Assembly: GCA_964449895.1 (NCBI GenBank)
Contig: CAYVBY010000005.1
Span: 1-64,000, forward strand
Reading direction: 5' to 3'
DNA from: Intestinibacter sp964449895
Lineage (GTDB): Bacteria > Bacillota > Clostridia > Peptostreptococcales > Peptostreptococcaceae
DNA length: 64,000 nucleotides
This document shows positions 43,303 to 53,200 of this stretch, one piece after another. A model generated the notes under the pieces. It saw only the letters and a list, made by a program, of their open reading frames with translations, had not been told where the DNA came from and searched no databases. The position numbers and the translations under genes were made by a program. Position 1 is the first letter of the stretch; every line of letters begins with the position of its first letter.

Positions 43303-43971
43303 ATGGAAGTAAATATTTTGATAATAGATAGCGATATAAAAACGAGACAGCTATTAGAAGAATTTTTAATTTCTTTTAATTATAAAGTAGATTGTACAGA
43401 TGATGGTGTAATAGGCATCCAAATGCATAAACAAAATGATTATGATTTAATTATTTTAGATATAAATATACCTAATTTAGATGGATATACTATATGCAAA
43501 ATGATTAGAAAAGAATCAAGTGTTCCAATTATATTTGTAACAGATATAAATGATGAAAAATCACAAATAAAAGCATTTGATTTATTATGTGATGATTATA
43601 TAATAAAACCTTTTTCTTTTAATTTGTTAATAAGAAGAATAGATGCTATATTAAGACGAACTATAAGAGAAGAAAAAGATACATTTATTGAATTTGAAAA
43701 AATTAAATTAAATTTAAGAACTTATTCTGTAGAAATAAATGGAAATAATATAGATTTGACACTTAAAGAATTTAAAATTTTGAAATTATTAATATCAAAT
43801 TACCCTCAAATAGTTACTAGAGAGAAACTTCTAGATAGTATATGGGGATATGATTATTTTGGAGATACTAGAATAATAGATGCTCATATCAAAAATATAA
43901 GAAAAAAAATAGTTTATCCATACATAAAAACAGTAAAAGGTATAGGTTACACTTTGAAAAAAGACGAATAA
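43303..43971 (+). CDS. Orphan OmpR/PhoB-family response regulator
   Basis: 222 residues: receiver domain (acidic pair at IIDSD, phosphoacceptor Asp53 in LIILDINIPNLDGY, Lys in YIIKPFSF) followed by a winged-helix DNA-binding domain (VDGxxIDLTLKEFKILKLL-like, REKLLDSIWGYDYFGDTRIIDAHI, and TVKGIGYTLKK). A transcription factor controlled by phosphorylation, but no histidine kinase gene is adjacent. AGGAGG at 43291-43296 points to ATG 43303 rather than TTG 43297. A candidate extended -10 TGATATAAT lies at 43166-43174, leaving a leader of about 125 nt. Target genes unknown. Confidence 0.92.
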   Translation: MEVNILIIDSDIKTRQLLEEFLISFNYKVDCTDDGVIGIQMHKQNDYDLIILDINIPNLDGYTICKMIRKESSVPIIFVTDINDEKSQIKAFDLLCDDYIIKPFSFNLLIRRIDAILRRTIREEKDTFIEFEKIKLNLRTYSVEINGNNIDLTLKEFKILKLLISNYPQIVTREKLLDSIWGYDYFGDTRIIDAHIKNIRKKIVYPYIKTVKGIGYTLKKDE

Positions 43972-44089
43972 TAAACTTAATATAAATAATAAACAATTTA
44001 GTATAATTTTTTCATATAAAAATTTACTTTCACATAAATATTTTATATTTTTTTTGGAAAAATAATAATATTTAAAGGAGGTAATAAAT

Positions 44090-44269
44090 ATGACTAGTTT
44101 AAAAAAACATATGAAAAATATGAAGGAAGATATAAAAGAAGGTATGCAAAAGATGGGCTGTGATATGAAAGATACAGCTAAAGATTTAAAAAACGAAGCA
44201 AAAAACATGGTTAAAAGTGTTGATGAGAAAAAAGACGAACTAATGGAAGAATATAAGGAAGAAGAATAA
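44090..44269 (+). CDS. Small lysine-rich helical protein, 59 residues
   Basis: Reads MTSLKKHMKNMKEDIKEGM and continues to DELMEEYKEEE. It is highly charged, Met-rich early and entirely helix-prone, with a heptad-like spacing of K/E and hydrophobic residues like small stress-related amphipathic proteins. One Cys (CDMKD). AAAGGAGGT lies 7 nt before ATG 44090, a near-perfect Shine-Dalgarno sequence, and a strong terminator follows. It is 118 nt after the response regulator and might be its target or part of the same transcript. No homologue recognised. Confidence 0.72.
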   Translation: MTSLKKHMKNMKEDIKEGMQKMGCDMKDTAKDLKNEAKNMVKSVDEKKDELMEEYKEEE

Positions 44270-44315
44270 ATTAACATTTTAAAAAGTAAAAATAAAAAAT
44301 AATATATAAATTTAT

Positions 44316-44355
44316 AAAAACTCTCAATAAATTATAATTTTGTTGAGAGTTTTTT
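44316..44355. terminator. Terminator after the 59-residue protein
   Basis: AAAAACTCTCAA (44316-44327) / TTGAGAGTTTTT (44343-44354). Confidence 0.9.
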
Positions 44356-44415
44356 ATGTGTGTTTTTGTAAAAATATGAATAATAATTAAATAATAAGAT
44401 ATTTTGTTTGTATTA

Positions 44416-44443
44416 TTGACTTTTTTTCTCGATAATTTATAAT
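44416..44443 (+). promoter_or_regulatory. Promoter of the purine permease gene
   Basis: TTGACT (44416-44421), 16-bp spacer, TATAAT (44438-44443). No purine riboswitch is visible between here and the gene; the leader is only about 35 nt. Confidence 0.75.
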
Positions 44444-44483
44444 AATAATTAGGAAAATAAAAAATACGGGAGGATATGAATTG

Positions 44484-45854
44484 ATGAATCAAGAAGTAAC
44501 ATTTATGCAAAAATTATTTCCAATTCTTACAAATGACAAAAGTGTTGATAAAAAGACTGAAGTAATGGCAGGTCTTACAACATTCTTAACAATGGCATAT
44601 ATTATAGCTGTAAATCCAAATATTTTATCACAATCAGGTATGCCAATGGGAGCATTAGTTACATCTACATGTTTAGCTGCTGCAATTGGATGTTTTTTAA
44701 TGGGATTTTTAGCAAATATGCCATTTGCATTAGCATCAGGTATGGGACTTAATGCTTATTTTGCTTATACAGTAGTTTTAGGTATGGGAGTTAGCTGGGA
44801 AATTGCATTAACAGCAATATTTGTAGAAGGTATTATATTTATACTTTTATCTTTATGTAAGGTTCGTGAAGCTGTAGTTAATGGAATTCCTAAAAATTTA
44901 AAATTAGCAGTTTCAGGTGGTATAGGATTATTTATAGCATTTTTAGGTTTTATAAACTGTGGATTAGTAGTAAATAATGATTCTACTTTAGTTGGAATGG
45001 GTAGTTTTTCGCCTACTGTAATAATTGCTTGTGTAGGTTTAATTGTAATATCAGTTTTAAGTAAAAAAAATGTAAAAGGATCTATATTAATAGGTATAAT
45101 AGTTTCTTCAGTTTTAGCATGGGTATTTGCACTTATAAATCCGCAAGCAGCATCTGAACTTGGAATTTATTTACCAAATGGAATATTTAAATTTGAATCA
45201 CCAGCTCCAATAGTTGGTAAATTAGACTTCGGGTATATGTTAAATCCAGCAAATTTCTTCAACTTTGTAACAATACTTTTAACATTTTTATTTGTTGATT
45301 TCTTTGACACAGTAGGAACTGTAGTTGGAGTTGCATCAAAAGCCAAAATGGTAGACGAAGATGGTAAAGTTAAAAATGTAGGTAGAGCTTTACTTGCAGA
45401 TGCTTTTGCAACTACTATAGGTTCTGCACTAGGGGTATCAACTGTAACAACTTTTGTTGAAAGTTCAACAGGGGTACTTGAAGGAGGTAGAACAGGATAT
45501 ACTGCAATAGCTGCAGGTGTATTTTTCTTAATAGCAATGTTCTTCTCACCAATATTTATGGCAATACCTTCTTGTGCTACTGCTCCAGCATTAATATATG
45601 TTGGATACTTAATGCTTATGGCAGTTACAGAAATTGACTTTGAAGATATAGGAGAAGGTGTACCAGCATTTATAACTATTGGTGGAATGGCTTTAACTTA
45701 TTCAATAGGTGATGGTTTAACATTAGGAGTTTTATCTTATGTTTTCATAAACTTATTATATAATTTAATATCTAAAAAAGAAGAAAAGAAAAAAATATCT
45801 AGCGTTATGATAGTTTTAGCTATTTTATTTATATTAAAATTAGCTTATATGTAG
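44484..45854 (+). CDS. NCS2-family purine permease (AzgA/PbuG type)
   Basis: About 456 residues, 12-14 membrane segments. Member of the AzgA-like branch of nucleobase transporters that bring in guanine, hypoxanthine or adenine. Blocks: VMAGLTTFLTMAYIIAVNP, ALASGMGLNAYFAYTVV, AVSGGIGLFIAFLGF, VDFFDTVGTVVGVASKA and STVTTFVESSTGVLEGGRTG. GGGAGG (44468-44473) can serve ATG 44484 or an adjoining TTG at 44481. Monocistronic. Which purine cannot be decided from sequence. Confidence 0.92.
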   Translation: MNQEVTFMQKLFPILTNDKSVDKKTEVMAGLTTFLTMAYIIAVNPNILSQSGMPMGALVTSTCLAAAIGCFLMGFLANMPFALASGMGLNAYFAYTVVLGMGVSWEIALTAIFVEGIIFILLSLCKVREAVVNGIPKNLKLAVSGGIGLFIAFLGFINCGLVVNNDSTLVGMGSFSPTVIIACVGLIVISVLSKKNVKGSILIGIIVSSVLAWVFALINPQAASELGIYLPNGIFKFESPAPIVGKLDFGYMLNPANFFNFVTILLTFLFVDFFDTVGTVVGVASKAKMVDEDGKVKNVGRALLADAFATTIGSALGVSTVTTFVESSTGVLEGGRTGYTAIAAGVFFLIAMFFSPIFMAIPSCATAPALIYVGYLMLMAVTEIDFEDIGEGVPAFITIGGMALTYSIGDGLTLGVLSYVFINLLYNLISKKEEKKKISSVMIVLAILFILKLAYM

Positions 45855-45900
45855 TATAATATTACTAGAAACTCTAGTATAATAGTATAAAATATTAATT

Positions 45901-45951
45901 AGTGCTTTTATACAAGTGATTAATAATTACTGTATGGAAGCACTATTTTTG
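45901..45951 (+). terminator. Terminator after the purine permease
   Basis: AGTGCTTTTATAC (45901-45913) pairs with GTATGGAAGCACT (45932-45944) with G-U pairs, followed by ATTTTTG. Confidence 0.75.
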
Positions 45952-46024
45952 TGTTATAATCTAGTAGTAGATTTAAAAAATTGACAATAATTTAGAATAT
46001 ATAAAAGATGTATAAGGAGAAAAA

Positions 46025-47254
46025 ATGAGAAAAGTAGAATTATTGGCACCTGCTGGAGATTTAGAAAAGTTAAAAATAGCTTTTATCTATGGAGCAGATG
46101 CAGTTTATATAGGTGGAGAAATTTTTGGAATGCGTTCAGCTGCCAAAAATTTTTCTAGAGAAGATATGATAGAAGGTGTAAATTTTGCTCATAATATGGG
46201 TAAAAAAGTATTCGTAACAGTAAATATAATTCCAAGAAGTGAAGACTTAAAAGAGTTAGCTAATTATATAAAAGACCTTGAAGAAATAGGAGTAGATGCA
46301 GTTATAGTAAGTGACCCAGGAGTTCTTAATGTAGTTAAAAATACATCTCCTAATATGGAGATACATATAAGTACTCAAGCTAGTACTAGTAACTATATAG
46401 CAGCAAATTTTTGGTACAATCAAGGTGCTAAAAGAATAGTTACTGCAAGAGAGATGTCTTTTGCTGAGACTAAAGAACTTAGAGAAAATACACCAAAAGA
46501 TTTAGATATAGAATCATTTATACATGGAGCTATGTGTATGAGCTATTCTGGAAAATGTGTAATAAGTAACTATACTACAGGTAGAGATGCAAATAAAGGT
46601 TCATGTGCTCAATCTTGTAGATGGAAATACAATTTAGTTGAGCATAAAGATAATAATTATGAAAGTGTTTTAGGTGAAGATAGATACGACTTTTTCTTCA
46701 ATACTAAAGATTTATGTATGATAAAACACATTCCTGAAATTTTTGATAGTGGTATAACTAGTTTAAAAATAGAAGGCCGTATGAAAACTGCTTACTATGT
46801 TGCAACTACAGTTAGAGCTTATAGAATGGCAATTGATGCTTACTATAAAGACCCAGAAAACTGGGAATTTGATCCTATGTGGTTAGATGAACTTAAAAAG
46901 GGAAGTCATAGAGATTATTCAACTGGATTTTTCTTTGATAGACCAGGTAAAAACTCAAACAATTACGAATCAGCTTCTTATATAAGAAATTATGATTTTA
47001 TAGGAATTGTAAGAGAGGTAGAGAATGATTCTGATTATATAATAGTAGAGCAAAGAAATAAAATGTCTGTAGGAGAAGATATAGAAGTTATAGGACCTTA
47101 CAAAGATACTATGTTTACTACTATATTAGAAATGTATAATGAGGATGGAGAACCAATTGAATCTGCACCTCATGCGAGACAAATAGTTAAAATGAAATTA
47201 GGTATAAAAGTTGGAACAGATTATATACTTAGAAAACCAATAATTAAAGGTTAA
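46025..47254 (+). CDS. trhP: U32 family protein, tRNA 5-hydroxyuridine synthesis type
   Basis: 409 residues. The peptidase U32 family; bacterial members (B. subtilis YrrO/TrhP2, E. coli YegQ) are required for hydroxylation of wobble uridine in tRNA rather than proteolysis. N-terminal LLAPAGDLEKLKIAFIYGADAVYIGG, the cysteine set HGAMCMSYSGKC and GSCAQSCRWKY for an iron-sulfur cluster, and IEGRMKTAYYVA are all intact. The methionine aminopeptidase gene follows 10 nt later, so they share a transcript. AAGGAGA precedes the ATG. Confidence 0.9.
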   Translation: MRKVELLAPAGDLEKLKIAFIYGADAVYIGGEIFGMRSAAKNFSREDMIEGVNFAHNMGKKVFVTVNIIPRSEDLKELANYIKDLEEIGVDAVIVSDPGVLNVVKNTSPNMEIHISTQASTSNYIAANFWYNQGAKRIVTAREMSFAETKELRENTPKDLDIESFIHGAMCMSYSGKCVISNYTTGRDANKGSCAQSCRWKYNLVEHKDNNYESVLGEDRYDFFFNTKDLCMIKHIPEIFDSGITSLKIEGRMKTAYYVATTVRAYRMAIDAYYKDPENWEFDPMWLDELKKGSHRDYSTGFFFDRPGKNSNNYESASYIRNYDFIGIVREVENDSDYIIVEQRNKMSVGEDIEVIGPYKDTMFTTILEMYNEDGEPIESAPHARQIVKMKLGIKVGTDYILRKPIIKG

Positions 47255-47264
47255 GGAGGAGAAA

Positions 47265-48134
47265 ATGTTAATAGGAAGAAATAGTAAATGTTGGTGTGGT
47301 AGTGGTGAAAAATATAAAAAATGCCATATGGAATTTGATGAAAAATTAAAACACTATGCTAAGTTAGGTTATCAAATACCTACTAGAGATATGATAAAAA
47401 ATCAAGAACAAATAGAAAAAATAAGAGAAAGTGCAAAGATAAATACAGGTGTACTTAATGAAGTTGAAAAACACATAAAAGCTGGTATGACTACAGATGA
47501 TATAAATACTATAGTTCACAATTATACTATAGAACATGGAGCAATACCTGCACCACTTGGATATTCAGGATTCCCTAAAAGTGTTTGCACATCAATAAAT
47601 AATCAAATTTGTCATGGTATACCATCTAAAGATGATGTATTAAAAGAAGGAGATATAGTAAATGTAGATGTATCTACAATACTTGATGGATATTACTCTG
47701 ATGCTTCTAGAATGTATATGATAGGACAAGTAAGTGATGAAGCTAAAAGACTTGTAGAAGTAACTAAAGAATGTATGGAAATGGCAATAGCTAAAGTTAA
47801 ACCTTGGACTCCACTTGGAATAGTAGGAGCAACTATACAAGAACATGCTCATAAAAATGGATATACAGTAGTTAGAGATTTTGGTGGACATGGTATAGGA
47901 CTTGATTTCCATGAAGATCCATTTGTATTCCACTATGGAAATGCAGATGAAGGTGTTCTTATGGTTCCAGGTATGACATTTACTATAGAACCTATGATAA
48001 ATCAAGGTGTATATGATTTATATATAGATGCAGAAAATGAATGGACATCTTATACAGCTGATGGAAAGCTATCAGCTCAATGGGAAAACATGATATTAGT
48101 AACTGAAGATGGTTGTGAAATTTTAACATATTAA
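47265..48134 (+). CDS. map: Methionine aminopeptidase type I with SEC-C zinc motif
   Basis: 289 residues. An N-terminal SEC-C motif (CWCGSGEKYKKCH, residues 9-21) is followed by the type I aminopeptidase domain that removes initiator Met. Metal ligands follow the DDHEE pattern: Asp in VNVDVSTIL and YYSDASRMY, His in DFGGHGIGLDFHED, Glu in TIEPMI and in the C-terminal QWENMILVTEDG. The SEC-C addition is a common clostridial variant, perhaps for ribosome or SecA contact. AGGAGG precedes the ATG; terminator follows. Confidence 0.95.
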   Translation: MLIGRNSKCWCGSGEKYKKCHMEFDEKLKHYAKLGYQIPTRDMIKNQEQIEKIRESAKINTGVLNEVEKHIKAGMTTDDINTIVHNYTIEHGAIPAPLGYSGFPKSVCTSINNQICHGIPSKDDVLKEGDIVNVDVSTILDGYYSDASRMYMIGQVSDEAKRLVEVTKECMEMAIAKVKPWTPLGIVGATIQEHAHKNGYTVVRDFGGHGIGLDFHEDPFVFHYGNADEGVLMVPGMTFTIEPMINQGVYDLYIDAENEWTSYTADGKLSAQWENMILVTEDGCEILTY

Positions 48135-48169
48135 AAATTTATAATGAAATATAACTATTATATTATTAA

Positions 48170-48207
48170 AAATAAGAAAGGAAAAACATTTCCTTTCTTA
48201 TTTTTTT
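48170..48207 (+). terminator. Terminator after map
   Basis: AATAAGAAAGGAAA / TTTCCTTTCTTATT with a 5-nt loop and T7 tail. Confidence 0.92.
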
Positions 48208-48311
48208 GCAAAAAATACTTATAAAAATTTTTGGGGAAGTTTAATAATAATTTATTTATTGGAGAAAATAATAAAAAATTAATATGTTAGATTAATACAT
48301 CGGAGGAAGAT

Positions 48312-49253
48312 ATGAAGGCAAAAGTAGGAATTATTGGAACTGGAATGGTTGGAATGAGTTATGCATATTCTATGGTTAATCAAGGAATTTGTGAGGAGAT
48401 TGTTTTAATCGACATAAATAAAGAAAAAACTGAAGGTGAGGCAATAGATTTAAACCATGGGCTTAGCTTTGCACCTAGAAAGATGAAAATATATGCAGGA
48501 GATTATTCTGATTTAAAAGATGCAGCACTTATTTGTATAACAGCAGGACCACCTCCAATTCAAGGAGAAAGTAGACTTGATACGTTGTATAAAAGTATGA
48601 AAGTTATGAAGAATATAATTTCAAATATAAAGGATTCTAAATTTGATGGAATTATATTAATAGCTACAAATCCAGTTGATATTATGACTTATGCAGCTTG
48701 GAAGTTATCAGGATTTGATAATTCTAAAGTTATAGGTTCGGGAACTACACTTGATTCAGCAAGACTTCGTTCTACTCTTGCTGATAAGTTAGACATAAAC
48801 GAAAAAAATATCCATGCTTATGTAATAGGTGAACATGGAGATTCACAGTTTGTACCGTGGAGCTATGCACTTTGTGGAGTACAGCCTGTTTGTCAAATAC
48901 TATCTAAGAATGAATCTATTTGTAGAGATGAATTTGAATCTATAGAAGATGAAGTTAGAAATATAGCATATAAGATAATCAAATCTAAAAAGGCAACTTA
49001 TTATGGTATAGGAATGTCTTTAGCTAGAATAACTAAGGCTATTTTAGAAAATGAAAACAGCATACTTAGTGTATCTGTATATTTAAATGGAGAATATGGA
49101 CATAGTGATGTTTATATTTCTGTACCTAGTGTTATAAACAAAGATGGAATTAGACAAATAATAGAACTTAAACTTGATGATGAAGATAGAGATAAGTTTG
49201 ATAGATCAGTTTCTATAATGAAGGAAAATATAAAGAAGCTAAATTTAAGGTAG
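48312..49253 (+). CDS. L-2-hydroxyacid dehydrogenase of the lactate dehydrogenase family
   Basis: 313 residues. Rossmann motif GIIGTGMVGMSYAYS, NAD-binding Asp in VLIDINKEK, active-site Arg in SARLRSTLADKL, catalytic His in GEHGDSQFVPW. The specificity loop, normally AGANQKPGETR in lactate dehydrogenases, reads AGPPPIQGESR, so the Gln that selects pyruvate is replaced. This resembles the situation in L-2-hydroxyisocaproate dehydrogenases, which act on branched or larger 2-oxoacids from amino acid fermentation. The protein is therefore not safely called ldh. CGGAGGA precedes the ATG. Confidence 0.86.
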   Translation: MKAKVGIIGTGMVGMSYAYSMVNQGICEEIVLIDINKEKTEGEAIDLNHGLSFAPRKMKIYAGDYSDLKDAALICITAGPPPIQGESRLDTLYKSMKVMKNIISNIKDSKFDGIILIATNPVDIMTYAAWKLSGFDNSKVIGSGTTLDSARLRSTLADKLDINEKNIHAYVIGEHGDSQFVPWSYALCGVQPVCQILSKNESICRDEFESIEDEVRNIAYKIIKSKKATYYGIGMSLARITKAILENENSILSVSVYLNGEYGHSDVYISVPSVINKDGIRQIIELKLDDEDRDKFDRSVSIMKENIKKLNLR

Positions 49254-49329
49254 ATATCAAGATATGAATGAAAGGTTTATTTACTAGTTATTTCTAAAAA
49301 AATTTTTTATTTATTTTATAAAAAAGTTA

Positions 49330-49358
49330 TTGAAAATAATTATCATTTGCATTATAAT
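49330..49358 (+). promoter_or_regulatory. Fur-box-overlapped promoter of the DUF3793 gene
   Basis: TTGAAA (49330-49335), 17-bp spacer, TATAAT (49353-49358). TGAAAATAATTATCATTTG (49331-49349) is a near match to the Fur 19-mer and covers the -35 and spacer. A second, weaker inverted match lies at about 49369-49386. Iron-dependent repression is expected. Confidence 0.8.
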
Positions 49359-49401
49359 AAGTTTATAAATAACAATTATTCTCAATAAGGAGGTCATAAA
49401 T

Positions 49402-50007
49402 ATGAAATGTAAACATCAATGTGAAAATAAATGCTGTGAAAATAAATTTAATTCTTTATATATAAAAAAAATAATAAAACAAATAGGACCTGTTATTTTA
49501 GGTTCAAAACCGTCTGAAATAGTAAATATACCTGGAAAAATAAATGAAAAACAAAAAAAATTAAAAGAAATAGAATGTTTTTTTGATAACTGCTCAAGAG
49601 TAAAATACAAAATTATAACTACAAAGGATGGAGGAAAGAGAGTTTTATTTACAAATGAAAAAACTATGGAAGAAACTCTTTCAAATAAAAAAGTTAGAAA
49701 TTTTTTAAATTTCTTAGGCTATCCAAAGAATAATACTTTAAAAGAGTATATTGATGAACTTGCATATAGACTTGAATCTAGCGAGTTTCCTCATGAAATA
49801 GGAGTGTTTTTAGGATATCCTCTAAAAGATGTATTAGGATTTATGGGATATAGTAACAAAGAATGTGCTTGTGTTTGTAGCTGGAGAGTATATGGAGATA
49901 AGGAAGTTTCGACAAAGGTATACAATAGCTTCATAAGAGATAAAAAGCAAATGGAAAATATGGTAAATAAACTTTCTTTAGTTGAACTTAAATATGCAAT
50001 AGCCTAA
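49402..50007 (+). CDS. DUF3793 family protein
   Basis: 201 residues. The middle carries the clostridial DUF3793 pattern: PVILGSKPSEIVNI, then FLNFLGYPKNNTLKEYIDEL, FPHEIGVFLGYPLKDVLGFMG and CVCSWRVYGD. The N-terminus is Cys-rich (CKHQCENKCCE), possibly metal binding. The family is often found near iron-transport or flavodoxin genes and its role is unknown; the Fur-box promoter here supports an iron-starvation response. AAGGAGG precedes the ATG. Terminator follows. Confidence 0.87.
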   Translation: MKCKHQCENKCCENKFNSLYIKKIIKQIGPVILGSKPSEIVNIPGKINEKQKKLKEIECFFDNCSRVKYKIITTKDGGKRVLFTNEKTMEETLSNKKVRNFLNFLGYPKNNTLKEYIDELAYRLESSEFPHEIGVFLGYPLKDVLGFMGYSNKECACVCSWRVYGDKEVSTKVYNSFIRDKKQMENMVNKLSLVELKYAIA

Positions 50008-50049
50008 TCTTTACCCTAATTAAAGCCCAAAATAGATTATAGAATACAG

Positions 50050-50101
50050 TAAAAATAACCTATAAATTCAGATTAATATCTAGTTTATAGGTTATTTTTT
50101 T
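50050..50101 (+). terminator. Terminator after DUF3793 gene
   Basis: AAAAATAACCTATAAA (50051-50066) / TTTATAGGTTATTTTT (50084-50099) with T tail. It also marks the left edge of the helicase-chaperone locus. Confidence 0.9.
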
Positions 50102-50163
50102 GAAATATTTGATTAAATCTAGAATTTTTTTATAAAGTTACGAAAATTACCGAAATTATATTA

Positions 50164-50169
50164 TATAAT
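50164..50169 (+). promoter_or_regulatory. Possible -10 box of the helicase-chaperone operon
   Basis: TATAAT at 50164-50169. No good -35 is present at 17 bp; instead a short repeated motif, TTACGAAAATTACCGAAATTA (first 19 nt, 50138-50156), occupies that place and may bind an activator. Confidence 0.35.
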
Positions 50170-50202
50170 GAATATATAAGTATAATTTTGGGTGAGGTAA
50201 TT

Positions 50203-53200
50203 ATGGAGAAATATACAGCAGGATATTCTTATACAAATTTTAATTTTGTAATACAAAATATGATGGATGAAAAAAATGTAAAAAACAAATATTATTCATT
50301 TATATGTATATTGAAAAATATATTACAAAGAAGTGCTCCTACAACAATGTCTTCATATTTGATTGATAAAATAGGAAAAATAGATTTGAATAATAAACAA
50401 TTTATAGGTCTGATTGATGATGAGGTACCACATTGGGTAAATACAATAAAAGGAGATAGCGAAAATAATTATTATCCAGCAGAACAATTCTTTTATGAAA
50501 TAATTCCAAACTATTTAAAAGAATATAAGTTTATTCAGCAATTAATATTACCAGAAGCAAAAATTAAAGATATTGTAGGAGAAGAAAATGAACAATTTAT
50601 AAATCAAAAAGTAGATTTTTATTTAGAACAGTGTAAATTGGTAATAGAGATAGATGGATCACAACATAAAGATGAATTACAATTAGAAATCGATAATAAA
50701 AGAAATAGGTATTTATCTAAATTTGGGATAGAAACAATAAGAATAAATACTAAACAAATAAAATCTAAGAAAAAAGACTTTAAAGAAAAAATAAATCAAA
50801 TTAAAGAAGTTTTTGAAAAAAATAAAGATAGATTTGAATTATATAAAGAGTGTAAAGATATTAATCAATATTCTTTAGAAGAAACTAAAATTATAAAAGC
50901 ATGTGCTGTTATTAGAATGCAATTGCTTATATTGTCTTTACTTGAAAAAGGAATTATAAAATTAGATGATGACATATGGAAAATAAATATACTACAAAGA
51001 GATTGTTTTGATGTAATAGATATTGCTATAGAAGATTTATTTATATGGTTAAAAAATATATGTATATTAGATGGAATTACAATTAATAAGCCTAAAATGT
51101 ATATATTAAAAAGCAAAGATATAAAAAATTTTAAATATAAAAGTGGATATATAAATATAGATTTTAGTTTAAGAAAAAGATATACAGATGAAAATGAATT
51201 AAATAAAAATATTATTTATGTAAGAACAGATTATTATAATAGATTTAATAATTTTAAAGTAAGTACAGCAAATCCTATTTGCTATAAATTAGATCAAGAA
51301 AATCCTGAATGTATAAAAGCATTGGAATTTTTATTAAAAAATATATTTGGACATGGTGAATATAGACAAGGTCAGTTACCGATAATAATTAATTCATTAA
51401 AAGGAGAAGATACTGTTGGAATATTACCAACAGGTACTGGAAAATCACTGTGTTATCAATTAGTTGGATTATTACAACCATGTATTAACTTTGTTGTTTG
51501 TCCAATTAAGTCTTTAATGTATGACCAAGTACAGAACTTAAAACAAATATATATATCAAATATAGAAACTATAACTTCTGATATTGAAGCTGAGAAAAAA
51601 ACAGAGATAATTAAATATTTTTCAGAGGAAAAATATCAATTTATATTTATATCTCCAGAAAGATTCCAAAGCAAGAATTTTAGGAAATCACTTGAAAATT
51701 TAAATGTGAATAGTACATTAGGATTAGCTGTAATAGATGAAGTACATTGTTTATCTGAATGGGGACATGATTTTAGAACATCATATCTAAACTTAGCTAA
51801 AACTATAAAGAGATATGCTCCATCCACTAGATTATTGGGTCTTACTGCAACAGCATCAAATTTTGTATTAAATGATATAAAAAGAGAATTTGCAATAGAA
51901 TCTTATAATATAAAAACTACTGAATCATTTAATCGAGAGGAGTTAACATTTAAAGTTATAAAATGCGATGAGAAAAAAAATGATAAGAAAAATATACTAT
52001 TTTCTAAATTAAAAGAGATAAATGATAAGAACAATATATTTAAACTAAATGGAAAAGATACTAAATCAGGAATTATATTTACACCACATGTAAATGGGAA
52101 AAAAGGATGTTATGAAATATCAGAAGAAATAAGTTGTAAGTTTAATGTAAAATGTCCTTATTATAGTGGTTCAGTTCCTAAGAAAAGCTATATGAGCGAG
52201 GAGGAATTTTCTAAATATAAAAGTAATGTACAAACAAGTTTTAAATTAAATAAAGTTTCTTTATTAGTAGCTACAAAAGCATTTGGAATGGGAGTAGATA
52301 AACCTAATATAAGATATACAATACATTATGGTATGCCTATGACTTTGGAATCTTTATATCAAGAAGCAGGAAGAGCAGGAAGAGATAAAAGGAATGCTAA
52401 TTGTTATGTGTTATATGAACCTGAAATTATAGATAATGATATACTTAATAAATTTTTTAGTTTAGATACACCTGTTGAAGATTTAAAACAAATACAAGAA
52501 GGTTTAAGATTTAATGACAAAAAAGATATCTTAGATAATTTCTTTTTGTGGCTTTCAAATAATAAAGGTATAAATTTTGAATTTGATGTTATAGATAGCC
52601 TTTATAAAGAATATGCATCACCAAATAGTATTCAGTTAGTATACTGCAAAAAGCTTGGATATTATAAAGCAGATGTAGAAAAAGCTATTTATAGATTGAG
52701 TGTAATGGGAATAATTAAGGATTGGACAATAGAAGTTTGGGGCAGTTCAAATTCCGTAATTGAGGTTACGTTTGAAGATTATACTATAGAATCAGTTATC
52801 GAAAAAACTGAAAAATATATTAGAAAATATGAAAAAGAGTTTATCTTTTCAAATTTAAAACAAGAATCTGCTATTTCAGAAGACAATAAAACTACTGTAG
52901 AAATGAGAGAGGCACTTAATGATCCATATTTAGATGATATTCAAAAGATTATAAAAGCTGTTTTGATATGGGTTTATGACAATATAATCTATACAAGAAG
53001 ACAATCTATAAAGACTATAGCTGATCTTTGTAATAATTACAAAAATAGTGATACATTTAAAAAAGCTATAGAAAGCTATTTTAAATTTAATGATGATACA
53101 TATGTATTAGATTATATCGCAGAAAATCCAACACAATATAAAAAGTGGTTTGAGGTATTAGAAGATGATAATGGTAATATAGATAGAAATAAAATTCAAG

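Noticed and set aside
43831..44277. 148-residue open frame on the minus strand
   Set aside because: It overlaps the response regulator and the small helical protein, both of which have strong ribosome binding sites; its sequence is low-complexity Ser/Phe/Ile.
44356..44483. Purine riboswitch before the purine permease
   Set aside because: The expected conserved core and three-way junction are absent and the promoter lies too close to the gene.
46025..47254. Secreted collagenase-type protease (older U32 annotation)
   Set aside because: No signal peptide, and close family members are tRNA modification factors with an iron-sulfur cysteine set, which is intact here.
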